64,000 nt of DNA from Ricinus communis (lineage: Eukaryota; Streptophyta; Magnoliopsida; Malpighiales; Euphorbiaceae). The notes beneath the pieces were generated by a model that saw nothing but the letters and a program-made list of their open reading frames with translations, ran no database searches and was not told the origin of the DNA. Location: contig NC_063261.1 in NCBI RefSeq assembly GCF_019578655.1, positions 28,499,126 to 28,563,125 on the forward strand, read 5' to 3'. Shown here piece by piece: positions 12,756 to 23,682 of this stretch (its first letter is position 1; every line of letters begins with the position of its first letter). A program made the translations under genes and the position numbers.

Positions 12756-14626
12756 ATGGAGTTTTTTAGGTTAGGGGGAGAAATTCATCAACCAAATGAA
12801 CCAGACATTCCTGTTGGATGTAATGAAGATATTCCTGAAGAAGACACCCTATCCTCTCCTCAGGTACACACCCAAGAGCCAACGAATATTCCTGAAGTAA
12901 GTCCTCCTGAATGCTTTAATACTCCATTACCTGCACCAATTCTTTCTTTGCCTTTTAGACAGAATCGTGGGAAACCACCTGATAAGTACTCTCTTGATAG
13001 AAAAGCAAAATATGCAATCACTTAAGTTTGTCTTTACTCACAGATTGTCATCACAACATCAAGCCTTTGTCAATCAAATGAAGAGCACAAAGATACCTAC
13101 AAAGGTCGAAGAAGCTCTGGAAAACTCAAAATAGGTAGAGGCAATGCAAGTTGAAATGGCACTATAGAAAAATGGCACATGGAACATTGTGTCACTTCCA
13201 ACAGAAAAAAAAAATCAGTCGGATGCAAATGGATATTCATGCTCAAGCATAAATCAGATGGGACGATTGATCGATAAAAGGCAAGGTTGGTAGCAAAGGG
13301 ATACACACAATCATATGGCATTGATTACCAAGAAACTTTTGCCCTATTTGCAAAGATGAATACAGTCAGGCTTCTATTATCATTGGCAACAAATTTCAAT
13401 TGGCCACTGAAACAATTTGATATAAAAAATACCTTTTTACATGGGGAGTTAGAAGAGGAAGTGTTCATGCGTATTCCTCCTAGCTTTAATACTTCACAGC
13501 TTGGTGGCAAAGTGTGCAAATTGATAAAAGCATTGTATGGGTTGAAACAGTCACCAAGAGCGTGGTTTGGGAAATTTACTGATGCTATGAAAAGAAATGG
13601 ATATCACTAAGCAAACACAGATCATACTTTGTTCATTAAATGCAAGAATAGCAAACTTACTCTCCTAATCATCTATGTAGATGATATGATTACAACAGGT
13701 GATGATACAGAAGAAATAAAAAATCTACAAAAGTATTTATCTGCTGAATTTAAAATGAAAGATTTAGGAGGACTAATATATTTCTTGGGGATAGAAGTTA
13801 CAAGATCTAAAGAAGGTATATACTTTTCCCAATGAAAATATATACTTGATCTCTTATCTGAAACAGGTATGCTAGATTGTAAACCTACTCAGACTCCTAT
13901 TGTTCAGAATCATCACCTTGCCATTTACCCGGATCAAGTCCCAACAAACAAGGATTGACATTAAAGGTTGGTAGGGAGATTAATCTACCTGTCTCATACA
14001 CGGCCAGACATTGCCTATGCTGGTAGTGTGGTAAGTCAGTTTATGCATGAACGTAGTGATGATCATATGGCTACAGTTATGAGGATTTTAAGTTATCTAA
14101 AAGGGACACCTGGAAAAGGGCTAACTTTTAAGAAGCATGGGCATATAGAAGTAAAAGGGTATACTGATGTAGATTGGGCTGGAAATATAACAGATCATAG
14201 ATCAACTTCTGGGTACTTTACATTTGTTAGTGGAAATCTTGTCACATGGAGAAGCAAAAAAACAAAATGTTAGGGCAAGTTCATAGGCAGAAGCAGAGTA
14301 TAGAGGCATGGTTCATGGAGTGTCAGAACTATTATGGATTAGATTGTATCTAGATAGGTATTCCACCTGAAGAGCCTATGCTCTTGTACTGTGACAATAA
14401 TACAGCTCGAGAAATAGCAAATAATCCAGTACAATATGATCGAATTAAACACAGTGAAGTAGATAGGCACTTCATTAAGGAAAAGCTTAACCAAAGGTTG
14501 GTTGACATTCCTTTTGTTCATTCTAGTGAGCAATTAGCAGATGTTTTAACACATGCTGTTCCTGTAGAAGCCTTTCAGAAATCACTAGACAAGTTAGGCT
14601 TAGAAGACATCTTTGCACCAACTTGA
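12756..14626 (+). pseudogene. C1 reverse transcriptase and RNase H remnant
   Basis: The linker after integrase (12756-13025) leads into the copia reverse transcriptase (about 13190-13920) and RNase H (13968-14626). The RT contains the 'FDIKNTFLHGEL' segment, 'ALYGLKQSPRAW' and an intact YVDD catalytic motif (13674-13685). RNase H contains 'YTDVDWAG' and, after a break at 14269-14310, 'AEAEYRG', 'LYCDNN' and 'KHSEVDRHF'. In-frame stops occur, for example at 13608-13610 and 13833-13835, both in positions where the family normally has Gln or Arg, which fits C-to-T decay. Ends with a natural stop at 14624-14626 just before the polypurine tract. Confidence 0.88.
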
Positions 14627-14633
14627 GAGGGAG

Positions 14634-14813
14634 TGTTAACGTGTTTAGAGGGATAGTTGTCAATAACAAAAATTATACGAAGATAAATTTAGAAATTTAT
14701 ATACTCATGAATGTAATGCATTAATTTAGGATGTGTATCGAATCCGCAACTTGTAATTCTGTATATATTTTTTCCTCCTTGAGAGATAATAAGAGAAAAA
14801 GAGCTTTCTACCA
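14634..14813 (+). repeat. C1 3' LTR (approximate)
   Basis: The LTR begins TGTTAACGTG directly after the purine tract and runs to about CTACCA at 14813, roughly 180 bp, with a TGTATATATT segment and a purine-rich 3' part typical of short copia LTRs. With no 5' LTR for comparison, the right boundary is a guess based on a CA ending. Confidence 0.6.
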
Positions 14814-17149
14814 AATCATAAAGTTCAACAGTAAATGTAGTATATAATTCTCAATTAAGGTCGATCCCATGAGAACAAAGCTAATATATAAATCTAAAGA
14901 TGTGCAAAACGAGTGTAAATTTGGAAACGTGAAATTATAAAGATAAAAAATAATTATAAAAATGATTATATTTAAGAATACTAGAGATCTGAATTTCATT
15001 TAATAGACATTGGAGATCAAATTTAGAGGTATTGTTGAACACAATTATTGCTAATGTATGTTAATCCTTTTTCAAGAAATTAACCTGTAATTAGCTAAAC
15101 AATTATCGATTCTTAAGGACAATTATTTAACTAAACCCATGAAGTAACAATTCTTGCATCATAACCATAAGATATATTTCTTTACCTATATTATTATATC
15201 TATTCTTCTAGATCTAGATTTGTATTTCTCCTTTCAATTCATCATGCATATCCTAATATGAAAAGATTATGATGACCACGAAGCATTTATAATAAGCACA
15301 AGAAGGATAAACTAAGAAATCAATACTCTATATTGAATCCAAAGTTGTTCGAAAGATCACATCATTCTCTCTGGAATGAGAGTTAGTTATTCATATTCAT
15401 AAGACAACAAACACAAACAAGAATCAAAGAAAATATAATTGCAGAGATAGAGTAAACACTACTTGAATCTTGAAGTAAAGAAGCTTTTTGAATCTCATAG
15501 CAAATCCTGTTCTTCTTCAAATAAAGTATTTCTTTCCTTTCTAAAAATTGTCTCCCCCTATCAAACGAAGTGAATGAGATATAGTTATAGTCTCCCACTA
15601 GGGTTAGCCCAAAAACCCTTAAAAACCTTCTTTAAGAACATAATTAAAAATATAAATAAGTGTTTTCCATCCTCAACCGGCTCTCTAATCGAGTCATGGT
15701 TCTTCCCTTCACATGAATTGGTTGAAGAGCCAATTCATCACAACTGCTCAATTCTTCCATCTTCATCTATCGATTCTTGAACCAATTGTGCTTTCTTCAA
15801 TCGGTCCTGGGCCGGTTGAGCTTGAAACACTTCTCCATATGCATTTTCTCTAAGTCGAACCAAGAGTCGATTTATGTTCTAAATTGCTTCAGTTCCTCAT
15901 AGAATCTTCATAAAAATATTCAAAACAAATAAATCACAACTTAGTATCAAAATCAAGTAAAAACTCCATAGAATTGCAAGAATATGATATGAAAGTACAT
16001 GTAATTTCTAAAGAAATATACTTATAATTTACAGTTATCAGATTCTCCCATACTTGAATTATTACTTGTCCTCAAGTACCGATAATCATACTCCTTGTAA
16101 GCAATCAACCTATTAGGATCATTGCAACAACTCAATATCTTTGGATACAATCTCAAAGTTGCCGAAAAATTTCGTCATCAAAAGGAACTAACATAATTAA
16201 CTTACTTCAAGTGCCACATTAATTAAGGCAAGAGTGTGTATGGGCACCCTTGAAAAAAAATAACAACAACAATCAATTCAACTACTTATGAAACTATTCA
16301 TTCATACCAACTTAGTTTTTAAAGCACTTGTCTCAATTTCTTTCATTAGTTTGATCTTTTTCTATTGTCAAGAGATTAATTTCTCTCTTTTTTTTATCAT
16401 CTCTAAAACATTTCTTTTTTAGTATTTCGATTATAACTAACTCTTTTTCTTAGGATGTTCATAGTCTTTTTACGGAATACTAATACTTGTGGTGAAAGAA
16501 TCTGGTTACTCGATATATGATAACCTTAGGTTTTTTCTTCGCATGCTTTTAGTTTTCAAGTCATTTTGTGATTTTTATTTGTACTATTCTAGGTGATGAA
16601 ATCATATTTTCATTACCATTTGAGGTGACACATGGTGAAATACATAAGCTTATTTGGTAAGCTTTATTTATTTTATATGGACATGTGGGGTGATCACAAT
16701 TAATTACTAAGAAAAATTTTATCTTTTATTACATGTGGGGTGTATTCTTAAAAAATAAAAATAGAAATATAAAAAAAAGAGATGAAGAGAATTAGAAAAT
16801 TCAAAAAGAGATTAAGGATAATTAGAGAAAACTAGGAGGGACCTAATCAAACACCATCCTTAAGGACCTTAATATAAATTAATACATAGAAAATAATCCT
16901 AACTAAAGAGTCTTCCAATTTTCATATGGATTCCTCCAAAATACTAATCCTACATTTTAGGGATTATCACATCAATGATCCAAAAAAATTAAAATAAACA
17001 CGTTAAATAAAATAATATGCAACAATTAATAAAATTAAAATAAATAAGATATGATTCAAATAAGTCAAGGAAAAATATAAATAAATAAAAAGCAATAATT
17101 AAACAATCCATGAAAATAAATAAAATAAAAGCAATCAGTTTCTGGTCTT
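14814..17149. other. Repeat-like sequence, probably LTR-retrotransposon non-coding remnant
   Basis: There is no coding region. The wording near 14850-14870 (GGTCGATCCCATGAGA), 15130-15250 and 16040-16075 (CTTGAATTATTACTTGTCC) resembles untranslated or LTR sequence of large plant gypsy elements. No ends or target duplications could be identified. It may be the 3' non-coding part of G1 to the right; this is inference. Confidence 0.35.
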
Positions 17150-18215
17150 TTCACAAGGGTGACCTTGCGTGGGTAGAGGCTGAGCTCACGTGAGGTTAAG
17201 CACCTCAAGACATATAAGGGCTAAACGACATTATTTTGGGGTGCATAGCTCCCTATTTTGGAGAAATGGGTATGAACTCGTGAGGATATAGGCTCTACTC
17301 GCGCGAGGACAATCCCTTAATAGCAATAGAAAATAAATGGTGCCTTTTCCACTAAAAATACATTATTGAGGTTCATTTGGCTATTAAACCTGTACGCGGG
17401 GAGGGTGGCCTCGATCGAGCTCAAGTATCCATAATTTGGAACTCACTAAATGACATAGTCTTAAGCAAAAACATCATTTTAGGCTTAAGGTGACCTCACG
17501 CGGGCTCAATGGCTCAAGTCCTGGATGCCTTAAAATAACATCGTATCAAGCTAAACACAAGAATATAAGCTTAAAATTACACTAGACAGCAGGTTCAAGG
17601 TTGACCTTGCATGAGTACAGGGTCAACCCGTGCGAGGTCAACATACTTAGAAATAGAAATTTCACATTTTATAAAAAATGGCAGAAATAAAAAAAAATAA
17701 AATAAAAGAAAGTGCAACAAACATGCAGATGATGAAGAAATCAAAATGAAGAATAGATTTTGGCCCTCAAGTGCTACCTTTTGATCTTTTGAAGGAAAAG
17801 TAAATGGGTTTTGAAAAAGGAAATCTCGGGCGAAAAACATTAAAGGAATTACTCAAGGACAAAAAGGACAGAGACTTTATTTTCTACTTCACTAAAAATA
17901 AACGGGTCGACTTTCTATCTTTTTTTGCATTTTTTCCTCTCTTTCTAAAGAAAAATGGCTATAGTAAATATTTTCACCAACCAACTCTCTAACCCTTAAC
18001 ATTGTAGAGAAGAATTTTTATTTATAGGAGACTTTTTAGTCTTGAAAATTGAGTTGGAGGGAGTTTTCTCGCTCCTTTTACAACAATAGATAGGCGACAC
18101 GTCATTGAGGGAGACTTCTGCCCAGATTAAGCATGTGCAAATTTAGAGTGTGTCCTGCCCTAACCACGCACGGGTTTAGCCTAAAATCATGTGAGGCCTG
18201 AATCATAGGCCCATT
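17150..18215. repeat. Degenerate GC-rich phrase repeat
   Basis: Variants of a short palindromic phrase recur in otherwise AT-rich DNA: TCACGTGAGG (~17186), CTCGCGCGAGG (~17296), GTACGCGGGGAGG (~17390), CTCACGCGGGCTC (~17495), CTTGCATGAG (~17603), CCGTGCGAGGTC (~17628) and CATGTGAGGCC (~18188). The spacing is irregular, about 60-120 bp apart in the dense part. No reading frame accounts for it. Confidence 0.5.
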
Positions 18216-18564
18216 CTCTTAGGGTTGTGCTTCAGTTATTCAGGGTCTAGTTGGATTTAGGCTCTTTGGCCTTTTTCTAGTCTTTGAGCAATTCTTTTTA
18301 GGGGTTTGGGACCAAAAACGTTCTTTTATCCTTTTGACTATTAGCCAACGTCGGGCTTTATATAACTCTAAATCTTGACTTTCCATGATAATAGGTTGCC
18401 CTTACTTTGGAAGAATGCTTGGAAAATGATTTTTGAATTAGAGTTTCAAGTTTTGTGCAAAAGCTTTTTGAAAAGCATGATTCTAATCAAAATAAAGAAT
18501 GGTGAAATTTCATGAAATTCACCTTGTCTCATGCAGTGCATTAGGGCGATTCTACAATATCAAT

Positions 18565-18808
18565 GTCTTTTGGTGTGTAAATGCAATATTCGCGTCTTTT
18601 GAGTTATGTTAGTATGATATTTACGTATTTTAAGTTGCGTTTAAGTTGCGTTGGTGCTATTTCACTGTCTTGGTACATGAATGCAATATCCACATCTTTG
18701 GGTTGCCTTAATGCGATACCAGCATCTATTGAGTTTTGTTGGTGCTATTTCAGTATTTTGGTGCGTGAATGCGATATCCACGTCTTTTGGGTTTCATTAG
18801 TGCGATAC
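18565..18808. repeat. Degenerate tandem repeat, 88-bp period
   Basis: The units beginning GGTGCTATTTCA at 18653 and 18741 are 88 bp apart and share GTGAATGC(A/G)ATATCCAC(A/G)TCTT and TGCGATAC; a weaker unit precedes them from about 18565. Sub-repeats on the theme ATGC(A/G)ATAT…TCTTTTGG occur within each unit. Non-coding. Confidence 0.65.
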
Positions 18809-18853
18809 TGGAAGCAGCATAATATGGACCCTTAGGAACATGTAGTTATATGA
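18809..18853 (-). repeat. Right arm of the 45-bp long-range inverted repeat
   Basis: Reverse-complement partner of 9079-9123, 42 of 45 identical by eye. It directly abuts the 88-bp tandem array on its left. Confidence 0.6.
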
Positions 18854-19194
18854 ACTTGGAAAAAGCTCATTTTCTAGATTTGCTCTTTCTTTGATTTCTC
18901 ACTCAATTCTTAACCAATTTCCATGAAATCAGTCCCAAAATGGAAGGCTTATCTTTTAGATTTGTTGGACGCAACCCAATTGCACCAAACTAGGATTTTT
19001 CCACCCCAATTTTTCACTAAAATGATCTTGGGCTTGTAAGGGAGAGAAGATTCCTCTTCAAGCAAAATTGAACAGCCTTCGTGCTTTTTTAGCCGTTGGA
19101 AAGATAATTTTTTTGGCTTAAACTTGGAATAGTGTTATTTGCTTGAAATACGTGAAAATTTGTGAAAAATTAAGAAAAATTTTAAAGCCCTAAC

Positions 19195-19285
19195 CTATAG
19201 AGCTGTCGGTTGTGCGTACAACTAATCGACTCTATGCAGTGCCGATCGGCTCTACACAACCCAAATCAATCGTGCATAGCCCGAA
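19195..19285. repeat. 'GATCGGCT' phrase repeat, left copy
   Basis: Repeated wording of the type CTATGCAGTGCCGATCGGCT, CGTGCATAGCCC and AATCGACTCTATGC. A related block occurs at 21595-21740, so the PMD remnant between them is bracketed by similar phrases. Confidence 0.45.
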
Positions 19286-19400
19286 CGAAGGTTTTTCAGT
19301 TTGTTTTTTTGTAAAAATGACACTAGATAGACATATACTTACCTTTTTGGAGTCTTTTTGTATGTATATGACGTTCAAATACTTGTATTTTGACCTGATA

Positions 19401-20965
19401 GGGTGATGTAGTATCGATTCGCTTCGTCAAAAATTTCTACGGCTCATGCGAGTGGTTTGACAAGCTTCCTAGCTCTGTCCAGGCTAGGATTAGGGACACC
19501 GATTTTCGTTGGTTTGTGGCTACACTCCTATCAGTCTATGCTTTGCTTGAGAGGTGGATGGACATGACTCACACCTTCCACACTCCGGTTGGTGAGCTGA
19601 CTCTCTCCTCTTTCTTTTTCTACTATTACTAGTATCGACTTCTCTAGCACGCTTGTGCCTTTCGATGATGCGATCCACCACCAATGTTCCGATGTCCGGG
19701 AGCGCTCTAACTTACTTGAGTTCTTACTGATGTTTAAGAACTCGTGATGCATCGCTTACTAGTGCATCCCTCTCTATTATTGGGGTTTTATTACTCGAGA
19801 TGCTCGGGAGGTTGATTAGATGGCTTGAGCTTTTCTAGTGTACCTCTTTGGTATGACCTTGTTCAATGGCTCAGGAGACTCAGTGAACTTCTATTATCTA
19901 GCTCCTCTTTGGGACTTGGATCAGGTCTCTTCTTATGACTAAAGATCTGCAGCTCTCGTATATTCATGCCATCAGATGGACGTTATCATCGAAGGTAGCA
20001 AGAGGATTTGCAATTTTTAGCACACGATCCACGTAAGTTAGGCACTGACTTCTTTTCTTTATTTCCTTTCATATAGATATCGTGCATGCTAACTCTTTGT
20101 TCTGTAGGTTTGGGCCTTAGAAATCAGTCCTTTGCTAGGCTCACAGCCCATCTGCATCTCACGGGCTTTTCCTTACCTGAGTGGCTGGGGCTCGAGCAAG
20201 ACTATTATATTGGAGTGGTCACAAGTTCACATGCATCACATATGGATCAACAGTTTGGCCTAGGACATGGCAAATACAATTCGTTAGTCATATTCATGCT
20301 CTATTAATATTATTACTTACCTTTTCTAGTTCCCAGATTTGGAGCGATTAGCTAGGAGAGCGTAGCCAATAGGAGCCTTATATACTATCTACAGCTGGCT
20401 TCGAGCAGAGGAGGATTCTACTGGCTGGACTTGCCTATCGGACGTGGTATTTAGGCGAGAGGATCTACGGCTGGGAGCAAGGTCCTAACATGCATCGAGT
20501 CCCATTATCTCCTCCTCTTTCCATGTTTTGGACAACAGATCTTGGTGGGGAGGAGCTAGCGGAGTGTTTGACCGAGTATGATGATCCTGAGGACCTTACT
20601 ATCCGATCCCAGTTGGTGGACTATACCTCGTTCATCCCTTTGTTATTGAGAGTTGTGCCTCTTGGTGACGATGTCATGGCTCAGGTATTTTCTTGGATTC
20701 ACTTAGAGTTCTCTTTTTGTTATGTACTTTTCTTTTAATCATTTATTTACAGCTCGTCCGCCAGGCTCTTGCTACTCGTGAGCTAATTGAGGGACAATCC
20801 TCTCGACACTCCAGGCCTTCCCATATTGTAGGCTCTTCTGCTAGTGTAGCGTCTGAGGCACCTTCTACGGCCATGTCTGACGTGGTTTTGGGGACTGTTT
20901 TGTTCCTTCTTGATCCAATGATCTCGTACGAGAGCCGATAAGGTGTGATGGAGCATCGGCTCACC
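19401..20965 (+). pseudogene. Plant mobile domain (PMD)-like protein, decayed, intron-containing
   Basis: Plant mobile domain proteins are related to MAIL1/MAIN and occur both as host genes and inside plant transposons. Block 1 (19405-19608) includes the family signature ALLERWMDMTHTFHTPVGE at 19537-19596. Block 2 (about 19625-19990) includes 'FLVYLFGMTLF' and 'YYLAPLWDLDQV', which match the usual PMD mid-region. Block 3 (20108-20290) begins with 'VWALE'. Block 4 covers about 20375-20940. GT-AG introns are plausible at 20033-20107 (75 bp) and 20685-20752 (68 bp), and perhaps near 20283-20330. Several stops, mostly where Trp or Arg is expected, make it a pseudogene. It lies on the strand opposite to G1 gag-pol and downstream of the G1 integrase, as expected for an additional antisense ORF of a Tat-lineage gypsy element. 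It could instead be an independent gene remnant. Confidence 0.7.
20685..20752 (+). other. Candidate intron in the PMD remnant
   Basis: The boundary reads CAG|GTATTTTC … TTTATTTACAG|CTC. It is 68 bp and T-rich, and removing it joins two open stretches (20490-20684 and 20753-20938). A second candidate, GTAAGT … TTCTGTAG, is at 20033-20107. On the antisense strand of a retrotransposon such introns would not be removed from the element's genomic RNA. Confidence 0.5.
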
Positions 20966-21594
20966 ATGGATCAGTATTTTCCCCCGAATTTTATTCTGAG
21001 CACTTGCACCCACGTAAGCTACTCTTCTCTTGTGTTTTCACCTCTTTATAAAGGTTAGTGACATATATACAAATACAAGTTCAAAGGGATTAGTTCAAGC
21101 ATGTTCATCGACTGGTCGGCACTGTGAGAAGGCGGTTCTTCGTCATCGGCAAAGACTGGTGGATAAGAACCAAAATAAATTATGAAATGCAAAATGAATG
21201 CATGTATGCAATATGCTAACTAATCTCCTTTTGGGTTGTCAATAAAAGGACCATGAGGGTATTGTAGGGGCAACTAGATGACCGACAACATCAGCTTGAT
21301 GCTCAATAACGTTGAATTAACACCCTGACCCTTCAACTATCAACCTTGCAAACCAAAGGGATGAATCGAGAGAGAACTTTGGCTTCTGATCCTTCTTTGC
21401 TTGTACTTTTCTTCTTATTACTTGTAAAACTTGAGACTTTTGTAGACTTTTAACTTTTGAAGATATAAAATTTGGTTTTGGCTTTAAATTGCTCTATTTT
21501 GCTCATCTCTTTTTATTTTTGCATTTGTATAAGCTTGCTTGTACTGAAAATCAAGTGAGCATCGGAAAATTGCCAGAACAGGCCAAAAATCACA

Positions 21595-21740
21595 CTAGGA
21601 GGCCATACAGCCGATCGACTGTCTGCTTAGCCAAATTAGCTTTACGTGCAGTAGATCAGCTGTATGCTTAACTGAATTGGCTCTATGTATATTCGATCGG
21701 CTATACATAGTGCCAATCAGCTCTGCGATTGCATAGTTCG
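21595..21740. repeat. 'GATCGGCT' phrase repeat, right copy
   Basis: Variants such as CAGCCGATCGACTGTCTGC, TTCGATCGGCTATACATAG and GTGCCAATCAGCTCTGC recur at roughly 30-50 bp steps. Related to 19195-19285. Confidence 0.45.
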
Positions 21741-21762
21741 ATTCGAACACTAATTTTAAGGC

Positions 21763-21771
21763 CTATAAAAA
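21763..21771 (+). promoter_or_regulatory. Possible TATA box upstream of the DUF7745-like frame
   Basis: CTATAAAAA lies about 220 bp before the recognisable start of the DUF7745-like coding block. In AT-rich DNA such a match is weak evidence on its own. Confidence 0.2.
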
Positions 21772-21889
21772 ATCATGAGCATTCCTTACTTTTCATACAC
21801 GATTTCAAACTTCAAAAGTTAAAAAAAATGTCTCAGAAAAGCATTAAAAGCCTATAAACTCTTCTTAAAACCCTAATTGGTGATGATTG

Positions 21890-23320
21890 GATAAAACTTG
21901 AAAATTCCATCTTTCATCTTTCAAGGCCATGCTACATACCAAGCTTGATTATGGGTTCCTCCACTCTACTTCTGGTGCCCAAAGGACCATGTATTTAGAT
22001 TCAATGGACAAGAGCTATGCCCCATGATTGAAGAATTTTCTGCTATTCTTGGCGTTCCTATGGATTTTACATATCACATCGCCCTGTCAAAACTCAATGA
22101 GTCCTTTTCTGGCAAACTAGTGTATTTTTACGACATGCCCTCAGCTGAAGTACTTTTCCATTCTGTTGGCAAGTAAATTACCCTTACTTCATTAATCTCT
22201 AACTGTGAGAAGAAGGAGAAGGGCATGTCTTATTAGATCCGAAAGCTGGGTTTTGCCTTTATACCCAATTTTTACTGACTTCTCCTCACGAAAAGATGCT
22301 ATCAGGATTGCTGGCACATCGCCGTGTCAAAACTCAATGAGTCCTTTTCTGGCAAACTAGTGTATTTTTTCGACATGCCCTCAGCTGAAGTACTTTTCCA
22401 TTCTGTTGGCAAGTAAATTACCCTTACTTCATTAATCTCTAACTGTGAGAAGAAGGAGAAGGGCATGTCTTATTAGATCCGAACGCTGAGTTTTGCCTTT
22501 ATACCCAATTTTTACCGACTTCTCCTCAAGAAAAGATGCTATCAGGATTGCTGGCATTATTAACTAGGTGGAGCATGGAGCATATCCAATTCTAGTCGTC
22601 TTGACTGAAACCATCATTGGATTAGATATGTACAAAATCCATCTATGGTGTGGTGTTAGCCTTGTTCTCTTACAAGCACATAGCCAAATCTCTTTTCTTT
22701 TATTTTCTTTATTCTTTTGCCTTAGTTATTTCTAAGTTGCATTTTCGATTTTCAATTAGTAGGCTTTTGCCTAAGCTGCCCTTTTCCAATTTTCAATTTA
22801 GTGACTTTATTCTTTTTCTTTGTTTTTCCTATTTCTTATTCTTATCTCTTTGGAAGAAACTTCATATACTGACCGTCTCTGAGGGATATCAATAAGTATA
22901 AGACGAAGCACGTGTAGACCCATTTTATCATTACCCCACGAAGTAATGATGGCTGGATTTCCTGGATGAAGGGTGTGCCAAACAAACCATTCGCTGGACT
23001 TGTCCTTAGTGGAAGATAAAGCATTTCATGCTCATGGTGTACGATGATTGTGTACCCTTACCCGAACTACAAGAATCCACCTTCTACACTTCTTTGAGAC
23101 TTTGCCGCCAGTACGGAGCAAAAGTAACGAATCTTGGAGTTTTCTCTTGAATTCGAAAGCTTCCCACTCATACATGATTTTCTAGATAAGATCCAAAGAT
23201 TGTGGCCCCATCGAGACATGGAGTGGAACCTTGACTTCCAAGGCGATCTGACCACCGATGACAACTTCAAGGCTTGGGTTCAGCTTCAGATTTCCTCTTC
23301 TCCTAGCTTTGCCTGATTTC
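21890..23320 (+). pseudogene. DUF7745-like protein remnant
   Basis: A translated block at about 21986-22173 matches the DUF7745-type pattern of plant transposon-associated proteins: a 'FRFNGQELCPMIEEFSAILG' segment, where the family has a Phe-rich lead, then '(L/M)xPTxEEYxALL'. Further family-like pieces follow at about 22563-22640 ('PILVVLTETIIGLD') and 23100-23316 (a C-terminal acidic/Trp-rich part open in 23134-23316). Between them, 22660-22880 is T-rich and intron-like. The coding part is broken by a stop at about 22174 and by a 240-bp tandem duplication. The family's function is unknown. It is on the same strand as the PMD remnant and opposite to G1. DUF7745 and PMD proteins look related, so this could be a second additional ORF or part of another nested element. 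Confidence 0.55.
22075..22554 (+). repeat. 240-bp head-to-tail tandem duplication
   Basis: Unit 1 is 22075-22314 and unit 2 is 22315-22554; both start CACATCGCC(C/G)TGTCAAAA. By eye they differ at about six positions (~97% identity). The period of 240 is a multiple of three, so the duplication keeps the DUF7745-like frame, although that frame already contains stops. Confidence 0.95.
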
Positions 23321-23682
23321 AGAGGAGTCAGGAACTAGCTGCTCTATCTAAGGATGCAGATGCAGATGCAGATGCGAAAAGGATAAGATAGAAGTTATGT
23401 TTCTTTTTTAGATTTCATTTATTTTTCTCATAACTTTTAGTTTCTTTTTCTTTAGTTAGCATGTAAAATGATAAACTGACATACATATGTTTGATAACAA
23501 TTCTAAAAGCCCAAATTCGTACACATTGATTTCTCACGATGTAACTCCTATCATCAATCAGTCTTTTTAGATTTTCTAGCTGATTATTTTCTTTCTTTTG
23601 CCTTGACTTTTGCTTGACTAGCCTTTTTAAGTTTTTAGCCTAGCAGGCTATTTTCTGTTATTCGTATTATTATTCTTTCATA

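Larger units (their letters stand above)
10485..14813 (+). mobile_element. Ty1/copia retrotransposon C1, 5'-truncated and degenerate
   Basis: This is a copia-order retrotransposon on the plus strand with domains in the order gag, protease, integrase, reverse transcriptase, RNase H, then a polypurine tract (AGAGGGAG, 14626-14633) and a short 3' LTR. There is no 5' LTR or primer-binding site, and the gag N-terminus is missing. Many stop codons and frameshifts split the polyprotein, so it cannot move on its own. The left junction near 10485 is approximate, because it is taken from where gag-like translation begins. Confidence 0.9.

Noticed and set aside
22650..22895. 81-codon plus-strand frame
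   Set aside because: Phe/Leu/Ser-rich product of a T-rich, intron-like stretch in the DUF7745-like remnant.
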